NCBI GenBank assembly: GCA_964035795.1
Contig: OZ038323.1
Coordinates: forward strand, 7,714,671 to 7,778,670
Direction of reading: 5' to 3'
Origin: Pterobdella sp. o SKG-2022
Taxonomy: Eukaryota > Annelida > Clitellata > Hirudinida > Piscicolidae
Length of the DNA: 64,000 nucleotides
Positions 26,857 through 39,100 of this stretch are shown here, piece by piece. The position numbers and the translations under genes are program-made. The notes below the pieces were generated by a model. The model was not told where the DNA came from. It was given only the letters and a program-made list of their open reading frames with translations, and did not search any database. Every line of letters begins with the position of its first letter. Position 1 is the stretch's first letter.

Positions 26857-27056
26857 NNNNNNNNNNNNNNNNNNNNNNNNNNNNNNNNNNNNNNNNNNNN
26901 NNNNNNNNNNNNNNNNNNNNNNNNNNNNNNNNNNNNNNNNNNNNNNNNNNNNNNNNNNNNNNNNNNNNNNNNNNNNNNNNNNNNNNNNNNNNNNNNNNNN
27001 NNNNNNNNNNNNNNNNNNNNNNNNNNNNNNNNNNNNNNNNNNNNNNNNNNNNNNNN
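26857..27056. other. Assembly gap (200 N)
   Basis: Exactly 200 N, probably a placeholder or estimated gap length. It lies between aquaporins A and B and could hide regulatory sequence. Confidence 0.99.
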
Positions 27057-27338
27057 CAACGAAAATATGACTAACGGCACAAAATTGAATTGATGAAATT
27101 CATAAAGCGTAAAACAATAGAGGCATCTTTTGCAGGTATGTGTTTAGATATATATATCGGGTTGCTGTATAAATATAGCTTGATTCGTTTGCTTTCTTAC
27201 TCGTTTTTAAATATTTTGTTTTGAATACCTCGATTTGGTAATTAGATTTATTCTTTTGAAGTATTTTTTTGTTTATTTGAATAGATTATTCGATTAAAAT
27301 CATAATTTAAAACATTAAGAACCAACAGAAACGCAAAG

Positions 27339-30300
27339 ATGATCTTTCCGATATCACGGGTGGTGAATGAGAACATAAAAGAATTTAAGAGCATGAATTT
27401 GTGGCGGTCAGCGCTGGCAGAGATGGTAGGTACTGGCATCCTAGTCGCCATAGGGTGTGGAAGTTGTCTGGGTGACAACTGGGAGTCCGATACGTCTCTC
27501 ACTGTTCAAATTTCTTTCACCTTCGGCTTCACAGTAGCCGTAGTGGTGTGGAGCATCGGTCATTTGAGTGGTGGTCACATCAACCCGGCAGTATCCATCG
27601 CCATGTTTTTTACCAGACGAATAACTTTTGTGCGATTAGTGTTGTACATAGGAGTACAGATGGTTGGGGCCATTCTTGGAGCTTTGGCTTTAAAGGGTGT
27701 CACTCCAACGCTCTTCAGATCTCAAATCTGCCCCACCAGACTCTCATTCTACCTTACAGATATCCAGGGCTTAACCGTTGAAGCATTCATCACGTTCGTT
27801 CTCGTTCTCACAGTCTTCGCTTGCACTGACGCCAACAGGCCCTCGGTCGGAGGCTGTACGCCATTAGCCATTGGACTCGCCGTCTTCATCGACCATCTCT
27901 TCGCTGTGTGTATAGTGATTTATCGTTAACTTATTTTAAGTATTAAAGAGAATATGCATTTTTATGAAACTATACGTAGTTTTTAGGAATTTTTAATCAA
28001 CAATAACTGTTTATTCGGGTTCAAGAAGTAATTCAACTCGAAAAATGTTGGAAATATCTTGAATGCGATACTATAAAATATATTAGACTATATATTTGAA
28101 ACTTTTCGTTACCTTCTTTAACTCTTGAAATCATAACACATGACAAGATACTGAATGTGACACTACGAATAATGCAACCCACAAAACCCCAAAAAATCAT
28201 GTGCACAACACCCAATAGTTAAAACCACTACACTCAACAGATAAAGTACACCGGCTCAAGCATCAACCCAGCCAGAAGTTTTGGTTCAGCGGTGGCAGGC
28301 GGTGTTTGGAGGAAGCATTATGTGAGCTTTTTCAACATTATTCGATGGAATTTTCCAAATAATTATGCGCCTTACTGCGTTTATTATGGTTGAACGTTCG
28401 AAAACAATAAAAAATTCACTGTGTCTAAATTAAGCTCCGCGTAAGCAAGACTTTTATTGCTTACTATTTAATCGTAACTTTAAAATGCTTAATAGTTTAT
28501 TTACAAAATAATAACACAACTATTTGTTAAAATACGAAGTTTCTCGCTTCTCACCGAATAATTCTTTGAAAGTTTGTTGACAAAGGTACAGCTTCACACC
28601 TAAACAAACCTTGTCCTCTTTTCTTTTCTTTCAAGCTCTATTTCTTACTAGCTTGATTACGTCACTTTTGTTTACGATAAACAATTACTTGCTACAATAA
28701 CAACCAAGCTAGGGTTTGACTAAAATCATCGCAAACTACTGCAATCTTATTCAAAATCTTCTGTTTAGGAGTTTTTTAAATTACCCATCTTATAATCGTG
28801 TTGGTGATTTTATGTCGAGGTTTTTTTCATTTTTTTGAGATCTTTTATCAGAACTTTATGCCATTGGCCCGGATAGCTCAGTGGGTGAGCATTAGACTAA
28901 ATATCTAAAGTTACCGGGTTCGATCCCGTGTGGGCCGACAATCAGCACTTGTTCCGCAATGTGTTTTCGCTACATTAAATTTGTAGCAAGCGCTTTGAAC
29001 TACAAGAAAAGCGCTTTATAAATGCCGCATTACATTACATTGGCGGTATTATGGAGGCATTGTTTTAATGAACTTTAATTGTATATTAATAATTCTTTCT
29101 ACATCCTTCACCATTCAAGTGATATAAATTGAGGGACTTTCGTTTAATACTTCGTTTTGCATAAAACCTCACTTTTTTCTAACTATATAGTATTTTTTTG
29201 GTTTTAATTTTCAACATGATAGTTTTCGTCTGTTGGGCGTCTATTAATATTTTGAAGTTTCATCATTATAAGATTCTTCAGTAATAAAACTACTCGAAAA
29301 ATCGGCATTTTGATGTTTTGCTCAAGCAATTTCAGTATTCAACAGTTTTTAAAACCAAAGAAGTCCCTATAAAAATATCATGCTTTTTACTTCAAATAAT
29401 CTGAAATTACGATGCAATCGTTAGATTCACATCTGAAAACTCACACCGTTTATCTTTGGTAAGCAGTTGCTCGAGCAGTTCTTAGCATTGCTTGATTTAG
29501 GTTAACACAATAAAACCCAGAATTATTAAGTGGATGAACTTTTTGACCAACATTTTAGATTATAATAGTAAACTTTACAGTTGTGTGCTAAAAATAACAC
29601 GAGTTTAAAATTTCTATAAAAATTCTTTTACAATCATAATCTTTTTGTCTCGAGTCTTCCGTAATCTTATTCTCACTTTTTTTTTCATCGTAAGCGGTCT
29701 GAGAATCGTCACGTCAGCTAGTGACCATAGTCTTAATACATATAAAGAATTTTCTGTTTTTATTTTTAAATTAATGGCATCTTTAGTGCCTATTATTAGT
29801 GGATATTTGAGGTTAATTAGTATTATTAATAACTGTATTATTCGCTACTTTTTATAAAAAACAAGTTCAATTCATTATTATTATCAATTTATTATATTAA
29901 TTAATTATTTAAAAAATTTTGTAACTATGATAACTTCTCCTGTTACTATTATTGGTGAAATATAATTATAAGTATTTCATCAGCATCCCTCGGCCCGTAT
30001 AGTTTAGTGGTTGAGCATTAGACTAATTATCTAGATACCGGGCTCGATCTCGCGTTAGCCGAATATTTAGTCCACATGGAGTAGCGCCTTGTGGAACCAG
30101 TCAATTACGCAACCGAAAGCCCAGGTAGGGGCGATCAAATGATCAATATTTTTTTCCATCACCACTATTATCATCATTCCTATAATTATATATAAATTCT
30201 CCTCCCAGATATACTGGGTGGGTCCGATAGTTGGAGGATTAGTGGCTAGCATCCTTTATGACTTCTTTTTGTCAGTCAACTCCAGTCTGAAGAAGTTCAC

Positions 30301-30406
30301 AAGTTACCTCTCCGACCCTTGGTACAATCCGGATATATTCCACAAGATTGAAAACAAAGTTAGCCACGAAGAGAATGATGTTGAGCAAAATAGCAGTATA
30401 TTCTGA
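27339..30406 (+). CDS. Aquaporin B (classical type)
   Basis: Second tandem MIP channel, with exons 27339-27905, 28241-28321 and 30209-30406, giving 281 residues. Pore motifs are HINPAV (NPA 82-84) and INPAR (NPA 199-201... with Asn at 198 by my count, followed by Arg201). Phe62, His186 (in FIDHLFA) and Arg201 complete a water-type aromatic/Arg filter; the AQP1 Cys189 position is Ser195. The extracellular loop C region (about 27705-27770) reads as an unusual sequence in frame. The next frame there gives a more AQP-like NALQISNL pattern, so a pair of compensating indels or sequencing errors is possible. Intron 2 carries two tRNA-like/SINE insertions. Intron positions equal those of its neighbours. 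Confidence 0.92.
28866..29040 (+). repeat. tRNA-derived SINE, best-preserved copy
   Basis: The head looks like a tRNA: ggcccggatagctcagtggg (A box), a 5-bp anticodon stem ttaga/tctaa with a 7-base loop, and the B box gggttcgatcccg. It continues into a tRNA-unrelated body (gacaatcagcacttgtt, ttgtagcaagcgctttgaa, gcgctttataaatgccgc) shared with 9473-9642. That shared body makes it a SINE rather than a free tRNA gene. It lies in intron 2 of aquaporin B. Confidence 0.82.
29992..30061 (+). repeat. tRNA-like SINE head or tRNA pseudogene
   Basis: This segment has ggcccgtatagtttagtggt and the same gcattagacta...atcta anticodon arm as the SINE copies, but the B box is degraded (ggctcgatct) and the SINE body is absent. 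It is in the same intron as the copy at 28866, so it is a truncated SINE or a decayed tRNA. Confidence 0.6.
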
Positions 30407-32127
30407 AGATGAAGCCATCTTTAGTTGGTTTTAATACATTCATGTTGTATCGAAACAGCCTTTTTGGCGAATTTTTACAAAAGTCTTATGGTTTTGAAAT
30501 ATAAGCAAGCTCTTTGAAAAAATTTTTCGACTGTTTTTTGAAATATTACTTTGTTATTACTTAGTTCAATATTTTATAAAATTATTCTTTAAATTATATT
30601 TTATTTCATTTTATAGTTTGTGTGATCTAAAAACATTGCCTCTCATGTTTCATTTTCTTTGTATTAAAAGACTTCTACGAAACAGCTTCCACCTTTCAAA
30701 GTTTTTGTTATTTTTATAATAGGTAGATGAACTTTTGATAGTCATATTATTTGTTAATCACTTGAATATAACTTATCAACTACATATCACCACATAGTCT
30801 AAGCATATTCACATGCACCAAAACTTAGTTTTAAAGTTCCTAGTAAACGCCAACTCCAAAATAAATTTTGTAATATAACACAACATATTTTAATTTGCTC
30901 GAGGGGTGACATTGCTGATTCTAATAACTATTATGTGTTTTAATTGGTATATAAATATAATTTAAAAACTCTAACATTGTTATAAATTATATTTTTGCTT
31001 CAAATTTTTGAATAAAATTATTGTTAATTTCATTATAAAAATTTAATTTTAAATATTAAAAAGTCGAATACCAAAGTATGGAATAACAAAATTAGCCTAA
31101 AACCATAACGATTTAAATCGTACACTTTTAACTAAATAATACGAAACATAGTAAGGTGAACTTACATTATCAAGAAGACAAATTTGGAGATGCCTTTAAT
31201 TATGTATGATTGATAATGTATGTTCAACTTACGAAAAGCCTCGTATTATTTAGTTAATAAAAAAGTTTGATTTAAATCCTCAAAGAATGGAAAATTCCGT
31301 AATTTGTTATTTAGATCTCACTCGTCAATAAATTTTATAAAGTTATATAACATTTATTACTGTCTTTTATTTAGTTTTAACTTTAAATTAAACTTTTATT
31401 GGTTTTTGCTGATATAAAAAAAGACACTAATTATTATTGTCTTAAATTTAATAATTCTAGGCATTCAGTTTTCTATAATTTTCGCAATACTTATCTTTGA
31501 AATTTATTTTCATAAAGCAACCTGTACATAATAAATCAAATAACGAATAATTTATTCAATTGCTTTATATGCTTCATTACTTCGAGAAAAATGGGAATTT
31601 CTTATAAATTTTGGTCGAATACAATTTTAGATTTTCAGTCTGATAAATTAATTTTAACAGTAAAATTAAGCGTTATTAACTATTGTGGAAATTATAAAAT
31701 ATATCGTGAAATATATTTCATCGAAATGAACTAGAGGGATTAACTTGTCCAACTACAGATGTGTATTCACGGTATTACTTAAGTGATAATCGCGTTTTCT
31801 AGATTTAAGAATTAATTGATTATCGAAACTACAGACTAGAATTCTATCAATTGAATAAATATTTAAAATATTTTTTTGAAAACTAAAATAAAAATTTTTT
31901 TAAATTGAATATTTTAATGAATAGTGAGTCAATTGATGATTTAAATTGTAATTTTGTTTCAAAAGATTGAATATTCTAAAAACTAGTGTCTTTTGACTGT
32001 TAGGCGCGCAGCATGGCACTACAATAAACGAATCGTCGCATTCACAAGTCCTTATTAAGGTTCAAAAGCTCGAGTCGCAGTAATTTTTATGCTTTCGAAA
32101 ATTTTCCTATGATAAAATTTTTCACTA
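30407..32127. other. Intergenic region between aquaporins B and C
   Basis: AT-rich spacer containing the MITE-like element at 31110-31278. No other gene or RNA is apparent. Confidence 0.6.
31110..31278. mobile_element. MITE-like element with terminal inverted repeats
   Basis: It begins gatttaaatc and ends gatttaaatc. Inside these, inverted segments of about 65 bp match imperfectly: aactaaataatacga and ttacattatcaa on the left, against ttgataatgta and tcgtattatttagtt on the right. It has no coding capacity. The right end is similar over about 50 bp to the sequence at 35610-35665. Confidence 0.6.
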
Positions 32128-33304
32128 ATGACGACTGAAACATTAAAGAACAACATCAGGGATGTGAAAAGCCTACTTTTTTGGAAAGCAATCATTGCTG
32201 AATTATTTGGGACGGGGTTATTGGTTTTTTTGGGTTGCTCTAGTTGCTTGGGCAAATCATGGGGCCACAAGCCGAATATCTTGGAAATTTCGTTCACTTT
32301 CGGACTGGCAGTTGCCACAGTGGTGTATGGCATTGCAGATATATCAGGGGGTCATATTAACCCTGCAGTCACTGTTTCCATGCTTTTCACTAGAAGAATC
32401 ACTGCGATCAAAGCCGTTTTGTACGTTATAGCCCAAAGCATTGGATCGGTCGGGGGGATTTTCTTCCTATCAAGGTTAACGCTAGAAGGACACAATGGAG
32501 AGTTGGGTCACACTGCTGTAAATTCGGCGGTGAAGTCCGTGACTACGGGAGTTTTCATTGAGGCAGTTATCACTTTCGTTCTCGTCTTCACAGTGTTTGC
32601 CTGTTGTGATAGCAACCGCCAACAATCAGGGTCAATACCTCTCACTATTGGTCTTTCTGTCTTCGTCTGTCACATCGCTGCTGTGAGCTTCAAGTTTTTC
32701 GTTAAACTAAACAATCTTAAAGTTTTTATTTGTTAAAATACTAATACTATGAATTCAAAAATAGTCGATAGTTTGTTTCAATATCTACGAACAAACCATC
32801 ACAAACTACCGCATCAGATAAAGTACACTGGTTCTAGCATGAACCCAGCTAGATCTTTCGGACCTGCATGTGTACGTCAAGATTGGACTAACCACTGGGT
32901 AAAATATTTTTTCATTACATTCCTCAAAGGTCAACCACTTCAACCCTCATTGCAGGTATATTGGGTGGGTCCGATAAGTGGAGGAGTAGCAGCAGGTTTT
33001 TTGTATGACTTCGTGTTTGCAAAAAATGCCTGCTGTTTCAAAGTTCTGGAATTTCTCAAGCCTAATTATGACGCTAACAAAAAGTTTTACTGGTTAGAAT
33101 ACTACTATTATAAGTTATATATAAAACATCATGTAAGTAATTCTGAAGCTTTCTCAAATTTATGTCATTTTTTTTAACTAGTAATATTTCTGAAAAAACT
33201 GTTTGCTCTCGTTAAATGGCTTCAACCAACACAGTGGGGACGAGTTTACAGTGGTGAGTGATGGCAAGGAGTCAGAAGAGAAAAGAATGATTCAAGAGTT
33301 ATAA
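32128..33304 (+). CDS. Aquaporin C (classical type)
   Basis: Third tandem MIP channel, with exons 32128-32682, 32818-32898, 32956-33092 and 33235-33304. The phases agree and give 280 residues. Pore motifs are HINPAV (NPA 78-80) and MNPAR (NPA 194-196, then Arg197). Phe58 and His182 (VCHIAA) retain a water-type filter. The usual GH(I/V)SG before the first NPA is ADISG here (Ala70, Asp71). The first two splice positions equal those of paralogues A and B. The fourth exon adds a short polar tail (begins [10 protein letters not shown], ends IQEL) that continues in frame from a GTTAGA donor. Without that splice, the frame instead reads through an AT-rich stretch to a stop at 33177. Confidence 0.9.
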
Positions 33305-34919
33305 CCTTTCAAGTTCTGTAGACTTAGTTTTTTACTAAAGCGTATATAATCATTAACAAGACTGTTAGTTCACTACCATGCTCAAACATTAGCACATATT
33401 TAATATATTGGAAACATGACGATGAAAGCTTTAGGTATTAACTAGAAATCATCATGTAACTATGGCAAAATCATCGTCGATAGTATTATTTGAAAAAAAA
33501 ATTTTTCATAACTGAGCAATAAAAAGCTTTTTGTAATTCGAATCACATTTTCCAATGAAGTATACAAAGTAATTGTTTTGGTACTAGGCTCTCTTAGTTA
33601 TTCATAATATTATTCGCTTCATAGGCTGATTATCAATTGAAAAAATTAGTTTTGTTTTAAGACTTGGAATTACTCAATAAAAATATCAAATACACGTATT
33701 TTATTAAAAATCAAAATGGCGTCATAGAGGCAACCCTGTTTCAATGTTGATCAATGTTTGAGATGGCGGTAGTAGTGTTGGTCCTTCTCCGACCTGTATA
33801 GGTAGAAAATGTACATATCAAATTTAACAATTTTTAGCTGTTAAATTAGTTTTTCGTATTAATTATATATATATCAAGTGACGGTACATAAAAATTTTAA
33901 TGAAAAATTCTTTATAACATACGAAATTAAACAGTATAAAAATTTTAAAACATTTTTAATGATATTTTTAAAACAAAAAACACTAATTAAAAGATTTTAT
34001 TCTTATATAAAAAAAATCATTATGTCATTTGTGAAACAACCACTCATGAAAAAGTCTCAACTACCAATTAAGCAACTAAAATAGTGCCGAATCTGGAAGA
34101 TTTTTTTATATGAGAAATCATTAACGAAACATTTATATGCAATTTATTGCTTATCTTATCTTATGATTACGAAAATTACAGCTGTGTTCATTTGATTTAA
34201 TGTATTTTGACGCACAGTGTGGAAATTTTACGGAAAAATTACATATTTTTGATAATTATAGTAACAGAAAAAACGAGCTTTAATTGCGACTTTGACGCTA
34301 TATAAATAAACATTATTTATTTTATTATTTATTTATTTTATTTTATTATTATTACTACTGCAATGTCGCATTAGTTAAAAAAAATTTATATTGGTCTTTA
34401 AATAAAACTTGAGTGGTTAAAAATTATATTTTAAAAAATAAATATAAATAATAAATAAAACACAAACAAATGTTTCAAACAATAAAAGTAACAGAAAATT
34501 TTCCAAAACGAAACAATATAAACCATTAATAAAAATTCAAAAATAAATTAAATTTTAATTTACTTAAAAATAAAAAAAAACCTCCGTTACAGGAATAACA
34601 TTGATAAATAATACTATCAACTATCAAGCCTCAAAACAGCAAAAAATCTAACCTTGGTATTAATGACGTAAGAGACTGAGCCTAATAGCGGTTTGAGTTT
34701 CGACTCCAGAACTTTTAACAGTTTCTGTGAGTGATGACTTAATGAGTGAATCGTTCTTTTAGTGAAAACTTGCCTTTATTCAACAATGAGTTTGAAAAAA
34801 ACTATCAATAAAAATATTTTAACAAAATAAGAAGTGCAGATTTCAATTCTTGTAGAAACTGTGTCAATCTTCAGGCAATATTCACTAAAACTCATTCACA
34901 CCTTCATGGTTGCGTCTTC

Positions 34920-35345
34920 ATGTGCCTTACCAGCTTTGCAGGACATGCTGAGGCTCAGGTAGTTACCTCTGACAATCGCAATCGACAAGCGTTGTGAAAG
35001 CCAACTTGTCTCCAGATTGACAGAGGTATGCTCCTTCATTTTGTTGCCCAGTTCTAATTAAGAAACTTTCAGTGACTGGGCCAAAACCCCGAGAAGTCTC
35101 AACCGCTACAGGAGTGAACAAATAAAGGGGCTAAAGAAATGCGTATTTGCCGATTTTCGAAACCTCCGCATTACGAGCAGAAGAGCCTGGAGAGACTGCC
35201 GAATTGAGAGATGCGGATGCAGAAAACGTGTCCGTACAGGTGACATCAAAAGTCAAAGACTTTCCTTTTTTTATACAGAAAAACAGCGACGCCGTCGGGT
35301 CTTTTACAAGCGTCAAAGTCGCGACCGAAAGGTCTTATTAATATT
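34920..35345 (-). pseudogene. Decayed retroelement ORF fragment
   Basis: Minus-strand reading frames show short segments typical of a protein fragment found near many invertebrate reverse-transcriptase repeats: a PDG motif with GKSLTFDVTC, then GKYAFL, PVAVETSRGFGP, and LSQRLSIAIVRGN. The segments lie in different frames and an in-frame stop follows GKYAFL, so the copy is dead. This block is visibly more GC-rich than its surroundings. Family assignment rests on recall of the conserved pattern. Confidence 0.6.
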
Positions 35346-35609
35346 TTTTACCTTAAAAAATGTTGTTTAGTTTTTAAATGGTTTTCTTTAAAAACATGCT
35401 TTAATATATCAAATCTTCTAGCTTCTACGAAAACATAAAATCGTAATAACTTAAATCTTGACATATATTATCATTATGTTAAAAGAAACTTGTATTATAA
35501 AGACTAAAAAATCAAAAAATAATTTCTGAGTGGGTTCAAATACTGTTTGTACTAATAATTCAGATTATTAATCTTTTAATTAATAGTAATAAATAAATAA
35601 AATTTTATT

Positions 35610-35860
35610 GGCTTGATAATGTGATTTTGACTTACGAAAAGCTTCGTGTTATCAAGTTAATAAACGTAATGGACTTGTATTAGTATTTAGTTCACAATTA
35701 TTTTACTAGACTTAAGAAAAGCTAGGTGTTATTTAGTTAATCAAAATACTTGGTTTGACTTTTATTAGTTTACAATTATTTTACTAGACTTAAGAAAAGC
35801 TAAGTGTTATTTAGTTGGTTTGACTTGTATTAGTTTACAATTATTTTATTATTGTTTGTG
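35610..35860. repeat. Dispersed/tandem repeat block related to the MITE at 31110
   Basis: At 35610-35665, cttgataatg, acttacgaaaagcttcgt and agttaataaa repeat the right end of the element at 31110-31278. Next come two tandem units of about 85 bp carrying acaattattttactagactt and aagaaaagcta(g/a)gtgttatt. Confidence 0.65.
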
Positions 35861-36181
35861 AAGGTAAACTTTTCGATGCCATATGTTTGTTTAATTGCTT
35901 CAATTATGTCATAAAATACAAAAATATAACGTAACATCATGAGTATAATTAAAATTTCTGTCTTTAAATAAATATATTTCAATTATTTTAATGTTAGTTA
36001 AAATATTATAATTTATTATTATCAAAAAAAATATTTTATTTTATGATAACAAAAACAGCCTTTCGAAAAACAAAAAAATTTAATTTTAATTTAATAAAAA
36101 GTTTTTTTTAGTTTTGGTTCAAAATTTATTGCTTAGGTTTATAAACTTCTATACTACCAATGATTCATGCTTTCTACAATA

Positions 36182-39100
36182 TCATTTACGTAATGGAAAA
36201 TTACTGACGTAGTCGACTGAAGATGTTTCTATATCGGTAGGGAGTCCTTTGATTAACAACTCACCCCCCATTGGTTGATAAAAATACCTCAAAAGACACA
36301 AAATATGATCGGAATCTTTCTTTAAAACAAATAAGCAAGCATTTGAGCCTGCGTCGAAAGAATAACCCACCTGAAAAATAAAAAAAATTATTTAAACTAA
36401 TAATAATAATCATAATAACAAAAAAAGAAATAAAATAATATTAACTTCAATAATTATAGGAATTTTTATAGCGCCATGAATTTAACTCAGACGCTCCTAC
36501 GTGATATTAAAATTATAACTAATATAACTTTTGGAAATGAAGAAATATTTAATTTATCGTAAAAAAGTATGTTCACTCTCAATGACACAAAAGAGCTTAA
36601 AAAACCTAATTTTTCTGCATAAGATGAGATAATGTTGTCATATCAAAAAACAATTAAATAGAGATTTTAAATGAATATTCAATGAAGGAAGCGCTAATCT
36701 TTTTAAATATCTGCTGATTATAGTCAAGAAAATTAAAAATTTTTTTCCATGTTTTTAATTCCAGAATATGCAATAAACATGCTAATTCCCAATCAAACAA
36801 AATATTCAATTAAGATAAACTATAGATGTATTGTGAAGTACTTTTTGTTTTGAAAAATTTATTCTTTTTGAGTATTGCTCCCTGGTTAATTTTTTCATAT
36901 TGAAATTTCATTTAAATAAATCACTTTTCCACAAGTCTATCAAAAAATCAAACAATCTCAAATCCCCGAAATAATATTTGAAAAATAATTATGAAAGCTC
37001 TTCATAATGACAAGAATAATTATATCATTACTAATAAAAATTTTTAATAATCATAAGAATAAACTTAATGATATTAGTAATAACAATGATAATGGAAAAA
37101 AAATTATTATTTATATATTCGCAAGTACTAACAACAATCCTGCCATAGAAATCATTCACTAGATGCACCAGCTGGATGATGTGATGTGATTGGCTGGAAA
37201 GGTAGATGATGGGTGGGTGGGTGTCCAGCATACATGCATGCATATTATTGCTGTCCTGCAATGGTGTGGGAGGATTGTGATTTTTTTCTGTTGAAACTGG
37301 TTTCTCTGAGATTGATGAAGGATTTTGAAATCAATGAAATAATGTAATGATTTTTCATATTGTTTTTGAGTGATTTGTTACATTTTTGGTTGTTATTTTG
37401 CAAAAATATGATCTCAAAAAAACAGGGAAGATAGCAATTGATGAATCAATTCAAATAATTAAATGAAACCACGAAAAAAGCAAATACATAAAATTAAAAA
37501 CTAAATCAATCATTATTTCCCCTCAAACAAGTTTAGTCACGCAATAGTAAAATACCTTAAGCGCCGCTACATGTAATAAAAACAAAATACCAGAAAAACC
37601 ACCTGCATAGTTAGCTTAGCAAATTTTTGAAAATTCTTCTCAACGATATGTTGCTTCATAAGATCAAGGTTCCGAGGCGCTATCGTTGAGATTCTGTGGG
37701 TTAAAAGATCACTGGTCTGTACTGAGAGTTTCTGGGCCATAGTGCTTGATATATGCTTTTGTTGATGGTTGGTCTGAGAAAGGTTTGGGTGAAGGGAAGG
37801 TTCATTTGGGAAATATTCTTGTATTCTTGGTTGTAATTTTTATTTTTCATACTAATTTTTATTATATCGGTATTATTATTGTGTATATATCAGAGATAAA
37901 GTAATAACAATCAACGATTTTATATCAATGATTTATGGAATAAAATAAGAAAATATATATTTTTAAATCATTATTTCATTCAATGCAAATATTTTTTTTT
38001 ACCTTTTCTTCTCTATACAATAAGAATAATAAGAAATATAATATTATCAACCGCTTAAACCTATCCTCATCTTCCTCCTCAGCATCATCATCACCTTTAC
38101 CATCATAGTTTAATGTCTGTTCCCACACAAACATTTGTTAAAAAATTCAACTTACAACATAAAAAAAGATAATCAACAAACCACAACAATGAGAACCCTC
38201 AGTTCAGGCCAGTGTTGAGCAGGCACAAGCTGAGATGCAATAGAATCCCTTCCATCTTTTTTACTTCCTTTCACCCATTCTACCCACCCTCCATACATAC
38301 TCCTACATGCGCTTCCCGATCCTTGTCTGATGGGTAGATGAATAGATGAGAGTTATATTAATGGGTAGACAAAAAATAAATGAATGGGTAGATGAGTAGC
38401 AGAAGGTATGTTGATAAGTACGACAGTAATGGATGGGTGAACATTGGAAGAATGAGTATATCGATATGAAGAAGTAAAATGGATAGATAATCAAATGGTA
38501 GATTGATTGATAAAAACATGAAAGCAAAAATGAAAAAGAATGCATTTTAAAATAACACCACCTTGCAATGTCTGAGCATTCTCCTTCAATGGAAAACAAC
38601 TTACACAGGGAATATACTGTTGTGAAAAATTTTCAAATTTTGATAGGAACAATAGATGTTTTGTAAAAAACCCTAACTTATTGAAAATTCTAGGTTTGTT
38701 TTCAATGAAAATTTCTCAAATTTGAAGTTTAGTTGAAAAGCATGAACAAAAGCTATCAATAATTGAAGTATCAAATGAAAAAGAATGGTATAGGAATGAA
38801 AAACATTAATGGTATGTTTAATTAAATTTTTTATTAACCAAGGCAAGCAAAACCAGCTGCAGATGATGCCAGTCCAGCTGCTGTTGGAAAGTTGTTGACT
38901 GAACAAATATGTATTTTCCAGCTCACATCTACTTCACTTTTAGTTTTATCAGCTCGTTTTCTGACTTAGATAAAGTTTAATGAAATAGAGAAAAAAGAAA
39001 TAATTTAACTAATGAAAAAAAACCTTCATTTAAGACAGTTTGGAATCTTTTGTTTAAAACTGTTTCTTCTCTTTTGAATAGTCAAAACATGTAATTTAAC

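Larger units (their letters stand above)
25431..27338. other. Intergenic region between aquaporins A and B
   Basis: AT-rich spacer with the assembly gap at 26857-27056 and a short retroelement-like 3' tail near 26716-26766. No coding exon is apparent. Confidence 0.6.
33305..36181. other. Intergenic region between aquaporin C and MVD
   Basis: AT-rich DNA with a decayed retroelement fragment (34920-35345) and a dispersed/tandem repeat block (35610-35860). I see no intact gene. Confidence 0.6.

Noticed and set aside
26835..27093. Open frames through the N run
   Set aside because: They exist only because the assembly gap has no stop codons.
28866..28940. Functional tRNA gene
   Set aside because: The A and B boxes are good, but the acceptor stem is imperfect, the anticodon would be AAA, and the sequence continues into a body shared with other dispersed copies; a SINE explains it better.
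33878..34084. 68-residue open frame after aquaporin C
   Set aside because: AT-rich, Lys/Phe-rich by composition only, with no homology or splice context.
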